This document shows, in pieces, positions 17,704-30,198 of a DNA stretch of 64,000 bases. This DNA comes from DASVTU01 sp036387415. Lineage in GTDB: Bacteria; Acidobacteriota; Blastocatellia; Pyrinomonadales; Pyrinomonadaceae. How positions within the stretch are numbered: the first letter of the stretch is position 1; each line of letters begins with the position of its first letter. Position numbers and translations under genes: made by a program. The notes under the pieces were generated by a model. It had not been told where the DNA came from, did no database searches, and worked only from the letters and a program-made list of their open reading frames with translations. Location of the stretch: positions 78,723 through 142,722 of the forward strand of contig DASVTU010000014.1 in NCBI GenBank assembly GCA_036387415.1, read 5' to 3'.

Positions 17704-18738
17704 TCAGCGTTCGTACTGCAAAATCGTGCCGTCGCCGCCGACCGCCCAGTTGTTTTTCTTGTCGAGAAAGAGCGCGTAGATATTCTGGCGTGTCTTGCTC
17801 TCCTGCCGTAGCCACGTCTGCCCACCGTCCTCCGAACGGAGGATGACGCCGCCGCGACCGACAATCCAACCCTCTTCGTCGTCGGCAAACTTGACGCTCA
17901 AAAGCGTCGAACGTAGAGACGCGTTGACCGCAAACCACGATTCGCCGCCATCGGTCGTCCGCAGGATTGTGCCGCGCTCGCCCACCGTCCAGCCGACGCG
18001 CTCGTTGCGAAAATCGACGTGAAAGAGCGTCACGTTGGTATTGGTCGTCTGCCGCGTCCATGTCTCTCCGCCGTCGCGCGTGTGGAGCACGACGCCCGCG
18101 TTGCCGACAATCCAGCCGCGTTTCTCGTTGATGAAATCGAGGTGAATCAACTCGTCGCGCGTCGGCACGCGCAATCGTTGCCAAGACACGCCGCCGTCAT
18201 TCGTGTAGAGCACAAGGCTATCGACCACGCGGTCGCGACGACTCACAGAGCCGACCACCCATCCCTTTTTCTTGCTGGCAAAGCGCACGCTATAGAGTTC
18301 GGGCATCGCGCCGCCAAAGGTCGCCGCCGAAAATTGGATGGTCTCGCGCCACGTCTGCCCGCTATCGTTGGTGGCGAAAATGCGATTGCCCGCAAGGAGG
18401 TAACCATCTTCCTTGTCGCGGAAATAGAGGTCGTTGATGCCGTCGGTGGTGCTGATGACTTGCGGCCTCCACTGTCGCCCGCCATCCTCCGTGCGAAGAA
18501 TGATGCCGTCGTCGCCGCCCGCCCAACCGCGTTTGGAATCGACGAAATAGACGGCGTTCAAATCCTTCCCCGCCACGCCCTGCCGCGACACCGCCCAACC
18601 ATCCGCCGCCGCAGCATCCTGCATCGCCGCTCCGCTCGTACTCATCAACAGCGATGACACCAACATCACCCCTAATGCCAGCGACGACGCAACAGACACG
18701 CGTCTCTCAAGCCACCGGACAACCGTCTCCATTCTCAT
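17704..18738 (-). CDS. Ycf48-like / BNR-repeat beta-propeller protein
   Basis: A 344-residue exported protein made of about six repeats of GWxVGxxGxIxRTxDGGxxW type (GWIVGRGGVILRSEDGGQTW; GWTVGERGTILRTTDGGESW), the signature of photosystem II assembly factor Ycf48-like propellers. These occur widely in non-phototrophs as exported propellers of unknown role. The signal segment is ASSLALGVMLVSSLLM. Three closely spaced ATGs occur; the one at 18738 has GGAG 9 nt upstream. Confidence 0.85.
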   Translation of the reverse strand: MRMETVVRWLERRVSVASSLALGVMLVSSLLMSTSGAAMQDAAAADGWAVSRQGVAGKDLNAVYFVDSKRGWAGGDDGIILRTEDGGRQWRPQVISTTDGINDLYFRDKEDGYLLAGNRIFATNDSGQTWRETIQFSAATFGGAMPELYSVRFASKKKGWVVGSVSRRDRVVDSLVLYTNDGGVSWQRLRVPTRDELIHLDFINEKRGWIVGNAGVVLHTRDGGETWTRQTTNTNVTLFHVDFRNERVGWTVGERGTILRTTDGGESWFAVNASLRSTLLSVKFADDEEGWIVGRGGVILRSEDGGQTWLRQESKTRQNIYALFLDKKNNWAVGGDGTILQYER

Positions 18739-18874
18739 TCTCGACATCTCCGTCAAAGACAGAATCGCTCAACATTCACACTCAAACACGACCCGCCCGG
18801 CGCTCGCCCTCTTGTGAAACAAAGAATTCCACCCGTCCGTTGTACACGAACTCGCGCGACAAGAGAAGCAAAAA

Positions 18875-18954
18875 GTAGAAAGGTAAAAGGCAAAAGTGAA
18901 GACGACTGTTGCGTCTCACTTTTGCCTTTTTACTTCGACCTTTCGCCTCCTACT
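18875..18954. repeat. Palindrome with heptameric arms, family A
   Basis: The arm AGGTAAAAGGCAAAAGTGA (about 18881-18899) pairs with TCACTTTTGCCTTTTTACTT (about 18916-18935). It separates the Ycf48-like gene from the VIT/VWA gene, whose stop codon lies inside the right arm. Confidence 0.8.
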
Positions 18955-21271
18955 TGGTGGCGCTGACGCGGTAGACGCGGTTTTTGAAGACGACCACCAC
19001 GCGCTCACCGAGGGCGAAGAATTCCGCGAGTTTGGGTTCGCGTTTGAGTAGTTGGAAATACTCGTCGCTGCCGAAGACGAGCGTTGTTTCTGGCATCCTT
19101 CCGTCGGCGTCGAACTCGGCATCCGTCCAGACGCCTTCGTTCAAGTAGAAAGTCTTGCCACCGACACGGCGCATCGTGCTCGAACGCGACTGTTCCTGCT
19201 CCGCGTCGTCTGCGCGCATCGCATCTTGCTGCCTACGCGCCTCCCTGCTCTGACGCACAGCCGCCGCGCCCGTTGTCGCCGTCACCGGGGCGGGCGGCGG
19301 CGCATCGACGCCTCCGCCTTCGCCGCTCCGCACATTACCGCTTGCGGTGTTGGCGGGTCTTCTCTTCATTGGTTCGGTTTTCGCCCGCACCGAGCCGCGA
19401 AGCTCCGGTCTTATCACGCTCGGCAATGGACGACTGCCGTCCGCTCTCATCGTCTGGTCGGTGGCAAACGCCGTCGATGCGCCCGGCTCAAGCGCAAGGT
19501 ACGAGGTGTAAGGCGTCACTATGCCGTAGCGCGTGCCTAAATCAACGATTTCATCGCGCAACTCTTGCTGCTCGCCGTTGGAGCGAATCTGTTCCATCAA
19601 CCAGCCGACGCGCCGCGTCGCCCATAGTCGCGGCAGAAAATCGTTCTCGTTCGAGGTGAACGGGAAACGAAGATTGTTGTAGGCAAAATTTCGCACGCGT
19701 TGTCCCGTCTTGCCGTTGAGACGCACCAGCACGTTGCTCATGTCGTTTGCGTTGCGGTAGCGACCGATGAGTGTAATCTGCGTGCCGCGGAAGAGGTCGG
19801 GCATCGTGCGCGGGTATATTAAATCGGTTTCGATGCCGCCCATGTGGAGTGCCAAATCGGTGAGGACGGGATAGTTCACTTTCGAGAAGAAGCTCGACAC
19901 TTTGAGTTCTATATCTTCCTTCGGTTCGACGTAATCCGCGACGCCGCCGTTCTCCGCTGCGAGTTTGTCGAGCAAGGTTGTGTTGACATCATAGCCAACG
20001 CCGAAGGTGAACAGGCGTGTGCCGGGAGTGCGCGCCTGTCGTGCGTTTTCGATGATGCGTTGGATGTTCTTCTCGCCCAGAGTCGGCAGCCCGTCCGTCA
20101 TGAAGACAAGCATGCGCGGTCGTTCGTTCGACTCAAACTGTTTGAGGGATGCCAGCAACGCATCGTTAATGTTGGTGCCGCCGACGGGGCGCAAGCGCTC
20201 GACAAAGGCGACGCCCCGCGCGCGCCCTTCATCGTCAGCCGCAATCAAACCGCTGCTCATCAAATGTTCTTCGCCCGCAAAAGAGATAACGTTGAAGCGG
20301 TCGGTGGCGCGCAGAGTCTGGACGCCGTAGCGGAGCGCCGCGCGCGCCTTCTCCATCTTGCCCGCTTCGGCCATCGAACCCGACGTGTCCAGCACAAACA
20401 CGATGTCTTTACCCGCGTACTCCTCTTCCGCCATCTCTTCTTTCGGCGAAATCATCAGAAGAAAATAACCATCCTTGCCGGGTTCGCGGTGCGTCAAGAG
20501 CGTTAGCCCGAAGTCTTCCTTTGAGAGCGTATAGAAGAGTTGGAAGTCCTGCGGCTCGCTGCCGCCACGCGACTCGAAGGAGACACGCGCCCGCCGCTCC
20601 CCGTCGCTGCGCTTTACATCAACTTCATGGCTCGGCGAATAGATGTTGCGAACGGGGTCTCGCCCCTGAATCTCGATGCTGCCCGCGACGGTGCCGATGG
20701 TTGCCATGTTGCGACCCGTACCGAGCGGGTAACGATAGGAGACGGTCGCCGTCTCGGCGCGCAGCACTTGCGAATAGGTTAGTTCGAGTTTCTTGTCGGA
20801 GTGCGGCAGGATGGGAAAAATGCTGGCTTCAAACAAATCTTTTCCGGCGTATTCGAGCAGGCCGGGGTCGCGTTGGCTGCGGACGATTTGGTCGTAAATG
20901 CGGCGCGCTTCTTCGCGCGAACGAACTTCGCCGACGAGGCGTTGGTCGCCCTCCCAGATGGCAAACTCCGTGATGGAGGCCGTTTCGGGTATCGGGAAAA
21001 AGTAAGTGCCTTCGAGCGTCGCATCCGTGTCGTTGCGAAAGATTTGTTCGACGTGTGTGGTCGCCACCTGCGCCGAGATTTTGGTGTCAATCTTGATTGA
21101 CTTAACGGGCAGCGCGCGTGGCAGAGGGACTGGACGCGGCATCGGCATCGGACGCGGGCAACGCCCGCACGGTCGCGGCACGATGACGCCCTGCGCGCGT
21201 GTTTCGCTCGTCAACGCCGCTGCCAACATCAAGCCACACAAAAGACTCCACACGATTGCTCTGCTTCGCAT
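18950..21271 (-). CDS. VIT and von Willebrand factor A domain protein
   Basis: A 773-residue exported protein. The signal peptide is followed by a Pro-rich stretch (GRCPRPMPMPRPVPLPRALP), then a VIT domain (about 45-175, including THVEQIFRND and YFFPIPETASITEF). A VWA domain follows (about 290-460) with an intact MIDAS start, DTSGSM. The C-terminal region has a low-complexity linker and a last domain ending YRVSATK. This inter-alpha-trypsin-inhibitor-like order is common in bacterial surface or periplasmic proteins thought to mediate metal-dependent adhesion. The ATG at 21271 has GAGGAG about 8 nt upstream. Confidence 0.9.
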   Translation of the reverse strand: MRSRAIVWSLLCGLMLAAALTSETRAQGVIVPRPCGRCPRPMPMPRPVPLPRALPVKSIKIDTKISAQVATTHVEQIFRNDTDATLEGTYFFPIPETASITEFAIWEGDQRLVGEVRSREEARRIYDQIVRSQRDPGLLEYAGKDLFEASIFPILPHSDKKLELTYSQVLRAETATVSYRYPLGTGRNMATIGTVAGSIEIQGRDPVRNIYSPSHEVDVKRSDGERRARVSFESRGGSEPQDFQLFYTLSKEDFGLTLLTHREPGKDGYFLLMISPKEEMAEEEYAGKDIVFVLDTSGSMAEAGKMEKARAALRYGVQTLRATDRFNVISFAGEEHLMSSGLIAADDEGRARGVAFVERLRPVGGTNINDALLASLKQFESNERPRMLVFMTDGLPTLGEKNIQRIIENARQARTPGTRLFTFGVGYDVNTTLLDKLAAENGGVADYVEPKEDIELKVSSFFSKVNYPVLTDLALHMGGIETDLIYPRTMPDLFRGTQITLIGRYRNANDMSNVLVRLNGKTGQRVRNFAYNNLRFPFTSNENDFLPRLWATRRVGWLMEQIRSNGEQQELRDEIVDLGTRYGIVTPYTSYLALEPGASTAFATDQTMRADGSRPLPSVIRPELRGSVRAKTEPMKRRPANTASGNVRSGEGGGVDAPPPAPVTATTGAAAVRQSREARRQQDAMRADDAEQEQSRSSTMRRVGGKTFYLNEGVWTDAEFDADGRMPETTLVFGSDEYFQLLKREPKLAEFFALGERVVVVFKNRVYRVSATK

Positions 21272-21564
21272 ATTTTTTCTCCTCAAATTTGAAAGCGGCG
21301 GCGCGTTCCCTGCGCTTCGACATCTCCCGCGCGCACGCGTCCCCTCGTTTGATAGAACGCGGCGACGCCCTCCGTCTTGCGCGGCGAGGAAAACAACTTT
21401 CGAGATGATGTACGCCCTCGCTCGACGTCTCTGCGTCGCGTCGCTTCGGGAACAAATCTTCTGCGCGTGGTGTCTAAAAATCGTGTGCGAATCGCTCGGG
21501 ACGGTTGATGCCGGACGCACCTTCGAGGGTTGCGTCTGCGGCGGTACGACAAAGGTGAAACCTG

Positions 21565-22179
21565 ATGGAAAACTCTCGTCAATACAGCGTCAAAAGCCTG
21601 TGGGTGACACTCTGGTGGTCGGCCTTCGCTATCTTCCGCATACTCCAACTCAGCCACGGCGAAGTTGTTTTTGCCACGTCCGGTCTCTATAACTTGCTTG
21701 CAGCCGCGATGTTTTTATCATCCTTCCCCGCGAGCCTCATCTATGTAATCGTGAACAGCGATCTCTGTCGGTCGTGTTACAGCATGGAAATGGAGCCTCT
21801 ATTCTGGATGGGAATGTTTGCGGCTGGCTACATTCAATGGTTCTACATCGTGCCGTGCTTGTTAGGCAAAAGAAAAATCCTCGCACTCAATTTATCGACG
21901 GCAGAAACTCCGGTTCCTCAAAACAGTCTTACCTCGTCCACGCTCGCACCGGAAAAACTCCCACACTTAGAGGCTAAAATCGAACCGCCTCTCATCATTC
22001 AAACTGCAAACACATCGCAACCAGCCATTCAAACTACCAACGCGCCCGCCATTCAAACTTCCGACATCCAGCAGACGGTCTTTCATGCGACGGATGCCTA
22101 CGCGCCGCCGGTTCCGAGGTTTGACGAACGCGGGCGCAGTCCCGTCGAAAGAGCCTTTGCCGATGCTCTTTCGACCTAG
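21565..22179 (+). CDS. Membrane protein with Gln/Thr-rich repeats, unknown function
   Basis: A 204-residue protein with three predicted membrane segments (about residues 10-28, 38-62, 80-97). A cytoplasmic or extracellular tail follows, with tandem short units resembling PAIQTTNA / PAIQTSDI / IIQTANTSQ, and the end is RSPVERAFADALS. DLCRSCYSMEME between helices two and three carries two Cys. No family recognised. The gene looks less GC-rich than its neighbours, which could indicate acquisition. Confidence 0.65.
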   Translation: MENSRQYSVKSLWVTLWWSAFAIFRILQLSHGEVVFATSGLYNLLAAAMFLSSFPASLIYVIVNSDLCRSCYSMEMEPLFWMGMFAAGYIQWFYIVPCLLGKRKILALNLSTAETPVPQNSLTSSTLAPEKLPHLEAKIEPPLIIQTANTSQPAIQTTNAPAIQTSDIQQTVFHATDAYAPPVPRFDERGRSPVERAFADALST

Positions 22180-22279
22180 ACGCTCAACTCCGTAACGTCC
22201 GCTCAAAGCCAACGCGAATCTTCTTTATTTCTGTTGTCTCTGCGTCTCTGTGGCGAGTTCTGAAAATCGGCGCCGCGCT

Positions 22280-23584
22280 TCAAGGGAGTTCGCGCAGATG
22301 TCTGTTACCTATCCCCGCGAGGGCGACGAAGGCGACAATGACGAACCCACCCGCCGCCACCGCCCACTGCACGCCGAAGCGTTCGGCGGCCACTCCGGCG
22401 AGAAAACTCCCGAACGGCATTGTGCCGATGAAAGCGAAAATCCACATGCTCATCACACGACCGCGCATCTCATCCTGTACGAGTTGCTGCAAGAGCATGT
22501 TGGCGACGGCGAAGAATCCGACCATCGAAAACCCGACGCCGAACAGCAGCGCCAGCGAAACGTATGGCCTACCGACGAGCGAGAAGCCGATGATGCACGC
22601 CCCTCCCGCAAACGCCGCGCCGAGCATAAACAGTGCTTTGCGCGGAAAGTTGCCGAGATAAGCCAGCATCAACGCGCCGACGAGCGCGCCCGCGCCCGCC
22701 GTCCCCATCATCAACGACAATCCAATCTCGCCCCATCCGAACACCTCGCGCGCAAACATCGGCATCATCACAAGGTACGGGGCACCGAAGAAACTCACCA
22801 ACGCCGATGCCAACAACAACAGACGCACGCGCGGGCGTCCGCCGACATAACGAAACCCTTCAACGAAGTCGCGCCACAGAGCGCGACGGTCGCCCACCGG
22901 ATGCGCCATAGCCGTTGTCGCTGCCGCTGCTGAAGGCGACGCTTCCACGCCGTCCGCCTTCTTCTCCATCCGCACGCGCGAGAGCGCCGCGACAATCGCC
23001 ACGTACGACAATGCGTTGAGAAAGAAGCACCCCGCCAGTCCGAAAAACTTGATGGTGACGCCCGCCAGCGTCGGACCGATGACGCGCGAAAACTGGAACT
23101 GTGTCGAATTGAGTGCAATCGCGTTCGCTAAATCTTCGCGCCCCACTAAATCAAACGTGATGGCCTGAAACGAAGGCCCGGACAATGCCATGCTGCAACC
23201 CGTCACGAACGACAGCACAAGCACCATCCATACTTTCACAACACCCGTCGCCACCAACACGGCCAGCACCAACGCCGACAGACCCGCGATGTATTGCGCG
23301 TAGATGAGCAGACGCTTCCTGTCAACGAGGTCTGCGAACACTCCGCCGAGCAGCGTCAGCAGCAGTCCCGGCAGCGTCCCCATAAATGCGTCGAATCCAA
23401 GCCAGAACGGCGAATCGGTCAACTTCAAAACGAGCCACCCCTGCGCCACCGCCTGCATCCACGTCCCGGCGTTTGACAGAAATGCGCCCGCCCAGAACAA
23501 ACGGAAGTTGCGATGCGACAATGCGCGAAACATCGCAATCCCACGACGCTCATGCCGTTCCTCTGCTTCAACCTGTAAAGTCAT
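22280..23584 (-). CDS. MFS transporter (EntS/MFS_3-like exporter)
   Basis: A 434-residue inner-membrane protein with about 12 membrane segments. It starts MFRALSHRNFRLFWAGAFLSN, the hallmark of the MFS_3/EntS-type drug or siderophore exporters, with a loop ADLVDRKRLL between helices 2 and 3 in place of the usual GxxxDRxGRR. A hydrophilic central loop (about residues 200-235) is typical. Substrate unknown. The ATG at 23584 is chosen; the one at 23533, beginning directly with MFRALS, is equally plausible. Confidence 0.9.
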   Translation of the reverse strand: MTLQVEAEERHERRGIAMFRALSHRNFRLFWAGAFLSNAGTWMQAVAQGWLVLKLTDSPFWLGFDAFMGTLPGLLLTLLGGVFADLVDRKRLLIYAQYIAGLSALVLAVLVATGVVKVWMVLVLSFVTGCSMALSGPSFQAITFDLVGREDLANAIALNSTQFQFSRVIGPTLAGVTIKFFGLAGCFFLNALSYVAIVAALSRVRMEKKADGVEASPSAAAATTAMAHPVGDRRALWRDFVEGFRYVGGRPRVRLLLLASALVSFFGAPYLVMMPMFAREVFGWGEIGLSLMMGTAGAGALVGALMLAYLGNFPRKALFMLGAAFAGGACIIGFSLVGRPYVSLALLFGVGFSMVGFFAVANMLLQQLVQDEMRGRVMSMWIFAFIGTMPFGSFLAGVAAERFGVQWAVAAGGFVIVAFVALAGIGNRHLRELP

Positions 23585-23748
23585 TAATCGAAATCGTAAT
23601 GCAGTTTCTTGAAATAAGGAATGGACGCGGCGGGCTTCAGCGAGGCGACAACTGGATTCGCTCAATCAAACTTACGACATCAACTCGAACAACAAACCGG
23701 GAACGACGCACATTCGCTCCGTATATCGTCACACTGTCTTCGCAACTT

Positions 23749-24669
23749 CTACTTGCGACGCCACGCGGAGAGCGGAGCGCCCGTGCCGCCGCGTCGCTCT
23801 GCGACAATCTCCGCGAGAATGGCGAGCGCGACCTCCTCCGGCGTCACCGCGCCGATGTCCAGACCCACGGGCGCGCGAACTTCGTTCAGCAATTCTGTCT
23901 CAACACCCGTCTCGCGTAAGCGTTCGAGCACGATGTTTGTGCGGCGGCGGCTGCCAATCATCCCGACGTAATCAGGACGCGCCAACAGCACGGCGCGCAT
24001 GCATTCCTCGTCTTCATTATGCCCGCGCGTGACGACGGCGACCGACACACCGCGACCCGTACCGATGGCTTCAAGCAACGGACGCCTCCAATCTTCGGCG
24101 GCAACGAGTTTGATACCATCTTCGGGAAAACGTCTGCGTGTAACAAACTCGGCGCGGTCGTCAATCAGCGTCACACTGTAACCGACCGACGCCGCCAGCC
24201 GCGCCAACGCCGCGCCGACATGCCCTGCGCCGCATACGACGACGTGCGGTTCCGGCTCGACGCGCTCGAACAGCACGCGCATCCCCTTCCATCTTTCCAA
24301 TCTCCCGCCGCTCTCAAGCTCGCTCTCAACACCAACACTCTCAAACTCCTTCAAACCAACGCCGCCCTCAGTCTCTTTTGCGTTGCCGCCTGCAAACTCC
24401 TCGACCTTGTAAGTCTTCGCCTCCGCACGCGAAGACAGAAAGACGGACGCCTGTACAGCAATCTCCTCATCAAGCGCCGCGTCGCCCGACGTGCCCGCCG
24501 CACGTGCGCCCGACTCTTCGACCAGCAGTTTCGCGCCCACGTCGCACGCACTCGGCGGCGCATCCACAATCGTAGCAAGAGCGGCGACCGCACCTCTTTT
24601 CAGAACGCGCGCCACCGCTCCGGCGATTGTCTCAGTCTGATGTAATGTTGGCTCGTCAGGAAAACTCAT
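23749..24669 (-). CDS. XdhC/CoxI-family protein with Rossmann domain
   Basis: A 306-residue cytoplasmic protein. The C-terminal half has a Rossmann fold (HVVVCGAGHVGAALARLA; SVTLIDDRAEFV) and the XdhC C-terminal signature (YVGMIGSRRRT; PVGLDIGAVTPEEVALAI). The N-terminal about 100 residues are a divergent CoxI-type domain. XdhC proteins prepare sulfurated molybdenum cofactor for xanthine-dehydrogenase-family enzymes; no such enzyme is in the window. An Mpo1-like gene and a separate CoxI-domain gene lie just upstream on the same strand. Confidence 0.85.
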   Translation of the reverse strand: MSFPDEPTLHQTETIAGAVARVLKRGAVAALATIVDAPPSACDVGAKLLVEESGARAAGTSGDAALDEEIAVQASVFLSSRAEAKTYKVEEFAGGNAKETEGGVGLKEFESVGVESELESGGRLERWKGMRVLFERVEPEPHVVVCGAGHVGAALARLAASVGYSVTLIDDRAEFVTRRRFPEDGIKLVAAEDWRRPLLEAIGTGRGVSVAVVTRGHNEDEECMRAVLLARPDYVGMIGSRRRTNIVLERLRETGVETELLNEVRAPVGLDIGAVTPEEVALAILAEIVAERRGGTGAPLSAWRRK

Positions 24670-24672
24670 GCT

Positions 24673-24993
24673 CTAGCGAGCGCGCTTCGGGGCAGCGACG
24701 TTTTTGGTGGACGTTCGTGACGGGCGAAAGATACCGGCCGCGCGCCGTACCAACCACAAAGGCCCGACCAGCAAATAGACCGGATTGCGGAAGAACGCAG
24801 GTTGATTCCCTTCAATCGCATGCCCGACGAATTGCAGAATCCAACCCACGATGAACAGCGCGAGCGCCCAACGCCAGTTGAAGATAAAGAGCGGCAGCGA
24901 CACCACAATCATCGGAATGCCAAACGCGTGCGTCAGACGATTCAACGGATGCTTGTGCTTCTCTTTGTAATCTTCCATGAAAGATGTCGGCAT
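24673..24993 (-). CDS. Mpo1/DUF962-like membrane protein
   Basis: A 106-residue protein with the family core HPLNRLTHAFGIP followed by two close membrane helices and GHAIEGNQPAFFRNP before a final helix. The His residues in NRLTH and GH, with the NQPA motif, match the Mpo1-like (YGL010w) family; the yeast member is a dioxygenase in fatty-acid alpha-oxidation. AGGAGG precedes the ATG. It ends 3 nt before the XdhC start. Confidence 0.85.
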   Translation of the reverse strand: MPTSFMEDYKEKHKHPLNRLTHAFGIPMIVVSLPLFIFNWRWALALFIVGWILQFVGHAIEGNQPAFFRNPVYLLVGPLWLVRRAAGIFRPSRTSTKNVAAPKRAR

Positions 24994-25062
24994 ACGAACC
25001 TCCTAAATTAGAGATCAGGGCGGCGGGTAGACGGTGGATGTGAAGTTAGAAAACTTTACATA

Positions 25063-25431
25063 TCAGAGTGAGCTTTCATCCCTCATCCCTCCGCCCTCAT
25101 CCCTGCTTTTCCATACGTCGATAAAAATCTCCATCGTGCCGCCGCAGACCATCCCCTCTTCGCTCGCCTCGTCAGCCGTGAGGCTAAAACGATGAAGCGC
25201 GGAGGCGTTGTGGCGCATCGCTTCGCGTGCTTCCGCCCAGACTTCCGCTTCGATGCAACCGCCGCCTACCGTTCCGGCCACTTCGCCGTTCTCGAAAAAA
25301 AGCATCTTCGCGCCGCGACGTTGCGGCGTCGAGCCGCGTGTGTGCGCGACCGTCGCCACCACAACGCGCTCGCCGCGACCCGTCGCCTCGGCAATCAGAC
25401 GATAAAGCTCGACCTGCGAGATTGCGCCCAT
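25063..25431 (-). CDS. XdhC/CoxI N-terminal-domain protein
   Basis: A 122-residue stand-alone CoxI domain: VVVATVAHTRGSTPQRRGAKM, GTVGGGCIEAEV and GMVCGGTMEIFIDV are the family motifs (GSxP...GAKM; GGGCIE; CGG). There is no Rossmann domain. The last 14 residues (SRDEGGGMRDESSL) are encoded by a heptameric repeat arm, so the tail is not part of the fold. It probably works in molybdenum-enzyme maturation with the XdhC-type gene 0.4 kb downstream. Confidence 0.85.
   Translation of the reverse strand: MGAISQVELYRLIAEATGRGERVVVATVAHTRGSTPQRRGAKMLFFENGEVAGTVGGGCIEAEVWAEAREAMRHNASALHRFSLTADEASEEGMVCGGTMEIFIDVWKSRDEGGGMRDESSL
25073..25104. repeat. Heptameric repeat, single arm, family D (CATCCCT)
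   Basis: Units CATCCCT, CATCCCT, CCGCCCT, CATCCCT in tandem, read through by the 3' end of the CoxI-domain gene. The opposite arm is absent or decayed. The same unit forms a full palindrome at 56726-56819. Confidence 0.75.
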
Positions 25432-25520
25432 CAAACTTCTCAAAATCCTTCGACTCAAACGATACGTTGGAGCGACGGCGAATGTCATCATTGAACGCGT
25501 CGTGATTCAAACCTCACGTT

Positions 25521-26390
25521 TCAACGCGGAATGTTGTTCTGCGGTTCGCTTTGAGTCGTCGTTGTTGTGGTCGGCGTTACCGGAGCGACGGCTGGCGCCG
25601 CAGTGTTTGTTCCGGTCGTGCTGGTAGTACCGGTCGCGTCCGTTTCTCTTTCTGCGGCTTCGACGCGCGCACGGAGTCGTTCGACTTCCGTATCAGCATT
25701 GGCGATAGCGCCTTCGAGTCGCGTGCGGCTCGTCGTGAGCAAATCGAGTTGCTGCTGCACGCGCCGCTTCTCGCTTTCAAGTTGACGACGAATCTGTTCG
25801 CGCAATTCCTCCGGCCTGAAGGTTCCGGTCAAGGCCGCGCGTCGTTGAATATTGTCAGGCAGGAGCTCGTAATCGAGTTGCTCCATGCGCGCCTGAAGTC
25901 CCATCTCCTTCTCCAACACGTCGCGCAACTGCGCGCGAAAACCTTCGGCGCGTTGCTCGGCACGCGTCAAGCGTTCGAGGTCAACCAGCGTGCGCTGTTG
26001 ACTTCGGAGGTCGCCCAAATCTTCCGCCAGCGCCGTGACCTGCGTCGAGAGTTTATTCACCGTCCGACGCAGCGCCTCGTTCTCCGATTCGGTTGCTTCC
26101 ACGTTGCGGCGCGTGCGAGCGCCACGGCGCGTCGACTGTTCGGCGGGTTGGTCGTCGGCGGTGCTGATAAGCGTCGGGTCTGCGGGGTTGGTGGTTCGCG
26201 GCGCGGGTGTCGGGAGCGGCGAAGGGACGGGCACGGCGGGCTGCGGTCGTACCGGATTCGTCGTGCGACGCGAGGGGCGACCACGCTGCTGCGACGGCGT
26301 TTCCGAAACAAACAGAACTAATGCCGACATCGCTATCAACACCCACAACATCCGTCGCGCCATGTGAATTTGCATCGCCAAAAAACGCAT
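25521..26390 (-). CDS. Exported coiled-coil protein
   Basis: A 289-residue protein. An N-terminal hydrophobic segment (MLWVLIAMSALVLFV) acts as signal or anchor and is followed by a Pro/Arg/Thr-rich linker (about 35-95). A long coiled coil (about 100-245, e.g. ENEALRRTVNKLSTQVTALAEDL) leads to a Thr/Ala-rich tail with poly-Thr. The ATG at 26390 has GGAGGAG 8 nt upstream. Such proteins often span or structure the periplasm, but no family is recognised. Confidence 0.7.
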   Translation of the reverse strand: MRFLAMQIHMARRMLWVLIAMSALVLFVSETPSQQRGRPSRRTTNPVRPQPAVPVPSPLPTPAPRTTNPADPTLISTADDQPAEQSTRRGARTRRNVEATESENEALRRTVNKLSTQVTALAEDLGDLRSQQRTLVDLERLTRAEQRAEGFRAQLRDVLEKEMGLQARMEQLDYELLPDNIQRRAALTGTFRPEELREQIRRQLESEKRRVQQQLDLLTTSRTRLEGAIANADTEVERLRARVEAAERETDATGTTSTTGTNTAAPAVAPVTPTTTTTTQSEPQNNIPR

Positions 26391-26610
26391 CACCGTAACT
26401 CCTCCCGCCGAAAACAGTTTAACTCGAATTTCAAAATCGCTTCATCAAACGGAAGCCCTCAGACACTCGTCTCCCGATTCCGACGCCGCGAAGACAAAAT
26501 TTACACGCCGCACGCATCATCCGGTTCCAGCTTATGCTCGGAGATGCTTGTTCTTCTCCGTCTTGCGCGTCAAACGATTGCCAACTGGGACAGGCGCGAG
26601 ACCCTTACGC

Positions 26611-27461
26611 TTACGCAGGCTGAATCTTGAAGCTGATGTCCATCGCGCGTGCGGAGTGCGTGAGTGCGCCGATGCTGATTAAATCGACGCCTGCTTCGGC
26701 ATACGCGCGCACGTTCTCAATCGTAATGCCGCCCGACGATTCAAGCATCACTCCCGTTCGGAGTTCGCGTGCCAAGATGACCATGCGCGCCGTCTCCTCC
26801 GGCGTCACATTGTCGAGCAAGAGAATATCCGCGCCGCTTTCCACCGCCTCGCGCAAATCGTTCTCCGTCGAAACTTCGACTTCAATCTTATGAAGATGCC
26901 CGACGGCCTTGCGCGCACGTTCGACCGCCGTGGCGACGCCGCCCGCGAGTGCGATGTGATTGTCTTTAATCAGCACGCCGTCGTCCAAACCGAAACGATG
27001 ATTACGCCCGCCGCCCGCGAGCACCGCATACTTCTCCAACATCCGCAGCCCCGGCGCGGTCTTGCGCGTATCTACAATCTGCGCGTCAGTGCCTTCAACC
27101 GCTCGCACGAACTGTTTAGTCGATGTCGCAATGCCCGACAGACGCTGCATGAGATTCAATGCGAGACGCTCGCCCGCCAGCAACACGTCGGCGAACCCAG
27201 TTGTGCGCGCGATAACTTTTCCGGCCTCCACTTCTTCGCCGTCCGAGACGAAGGCTTCTATCTGCTGCTGCGCGTCGAGCGTGGAGAAGACCGCTTCCGC
27301 CGCTTCGAGTCCGGCGACGACCATCGGCTCTTTCGCGAGAAAACGTCCGCGCGCGCGTTGCTGCCGCATCACGACCGATTGCGTCGTAATATCGCCGCGT
27401 CCTAAATCTTCCTGTAGAAACGCACCGATTTGAGAAAAGAGCGCGCCTTCGTCGAGCCAGT

Positions 27462-27465
<4 letters not shown>
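26611..27465 (-). CDS. nadC: Nicotinate-nucleotide pyrophosphorylase (carboxylating)
   Basis: A 284-residue quinolinate phosphoribosyltransferase converting quinolinate and PRPP to nicotinate mononucleotide in de novo NAD synthesis. Family marks: EDLGRGDITTQ near the N-terminus, RKTAPGLRMLEKYAVLAGGG, HRFGLDDGVLIKDNHI, and EVEVSTENDLREAV with the C-terminal LESSGGITIENVRAYAEAGVDLIS. Full length. The start overlaps the valS stop by 4 nt (ATGA), so the two are translationally coupled. Confidence 0.97.
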
Positions 27466-30176
<2,711 letters not shown>

Positions 30177-30198
30177 AACTGGCAACTATAGTAACAAA

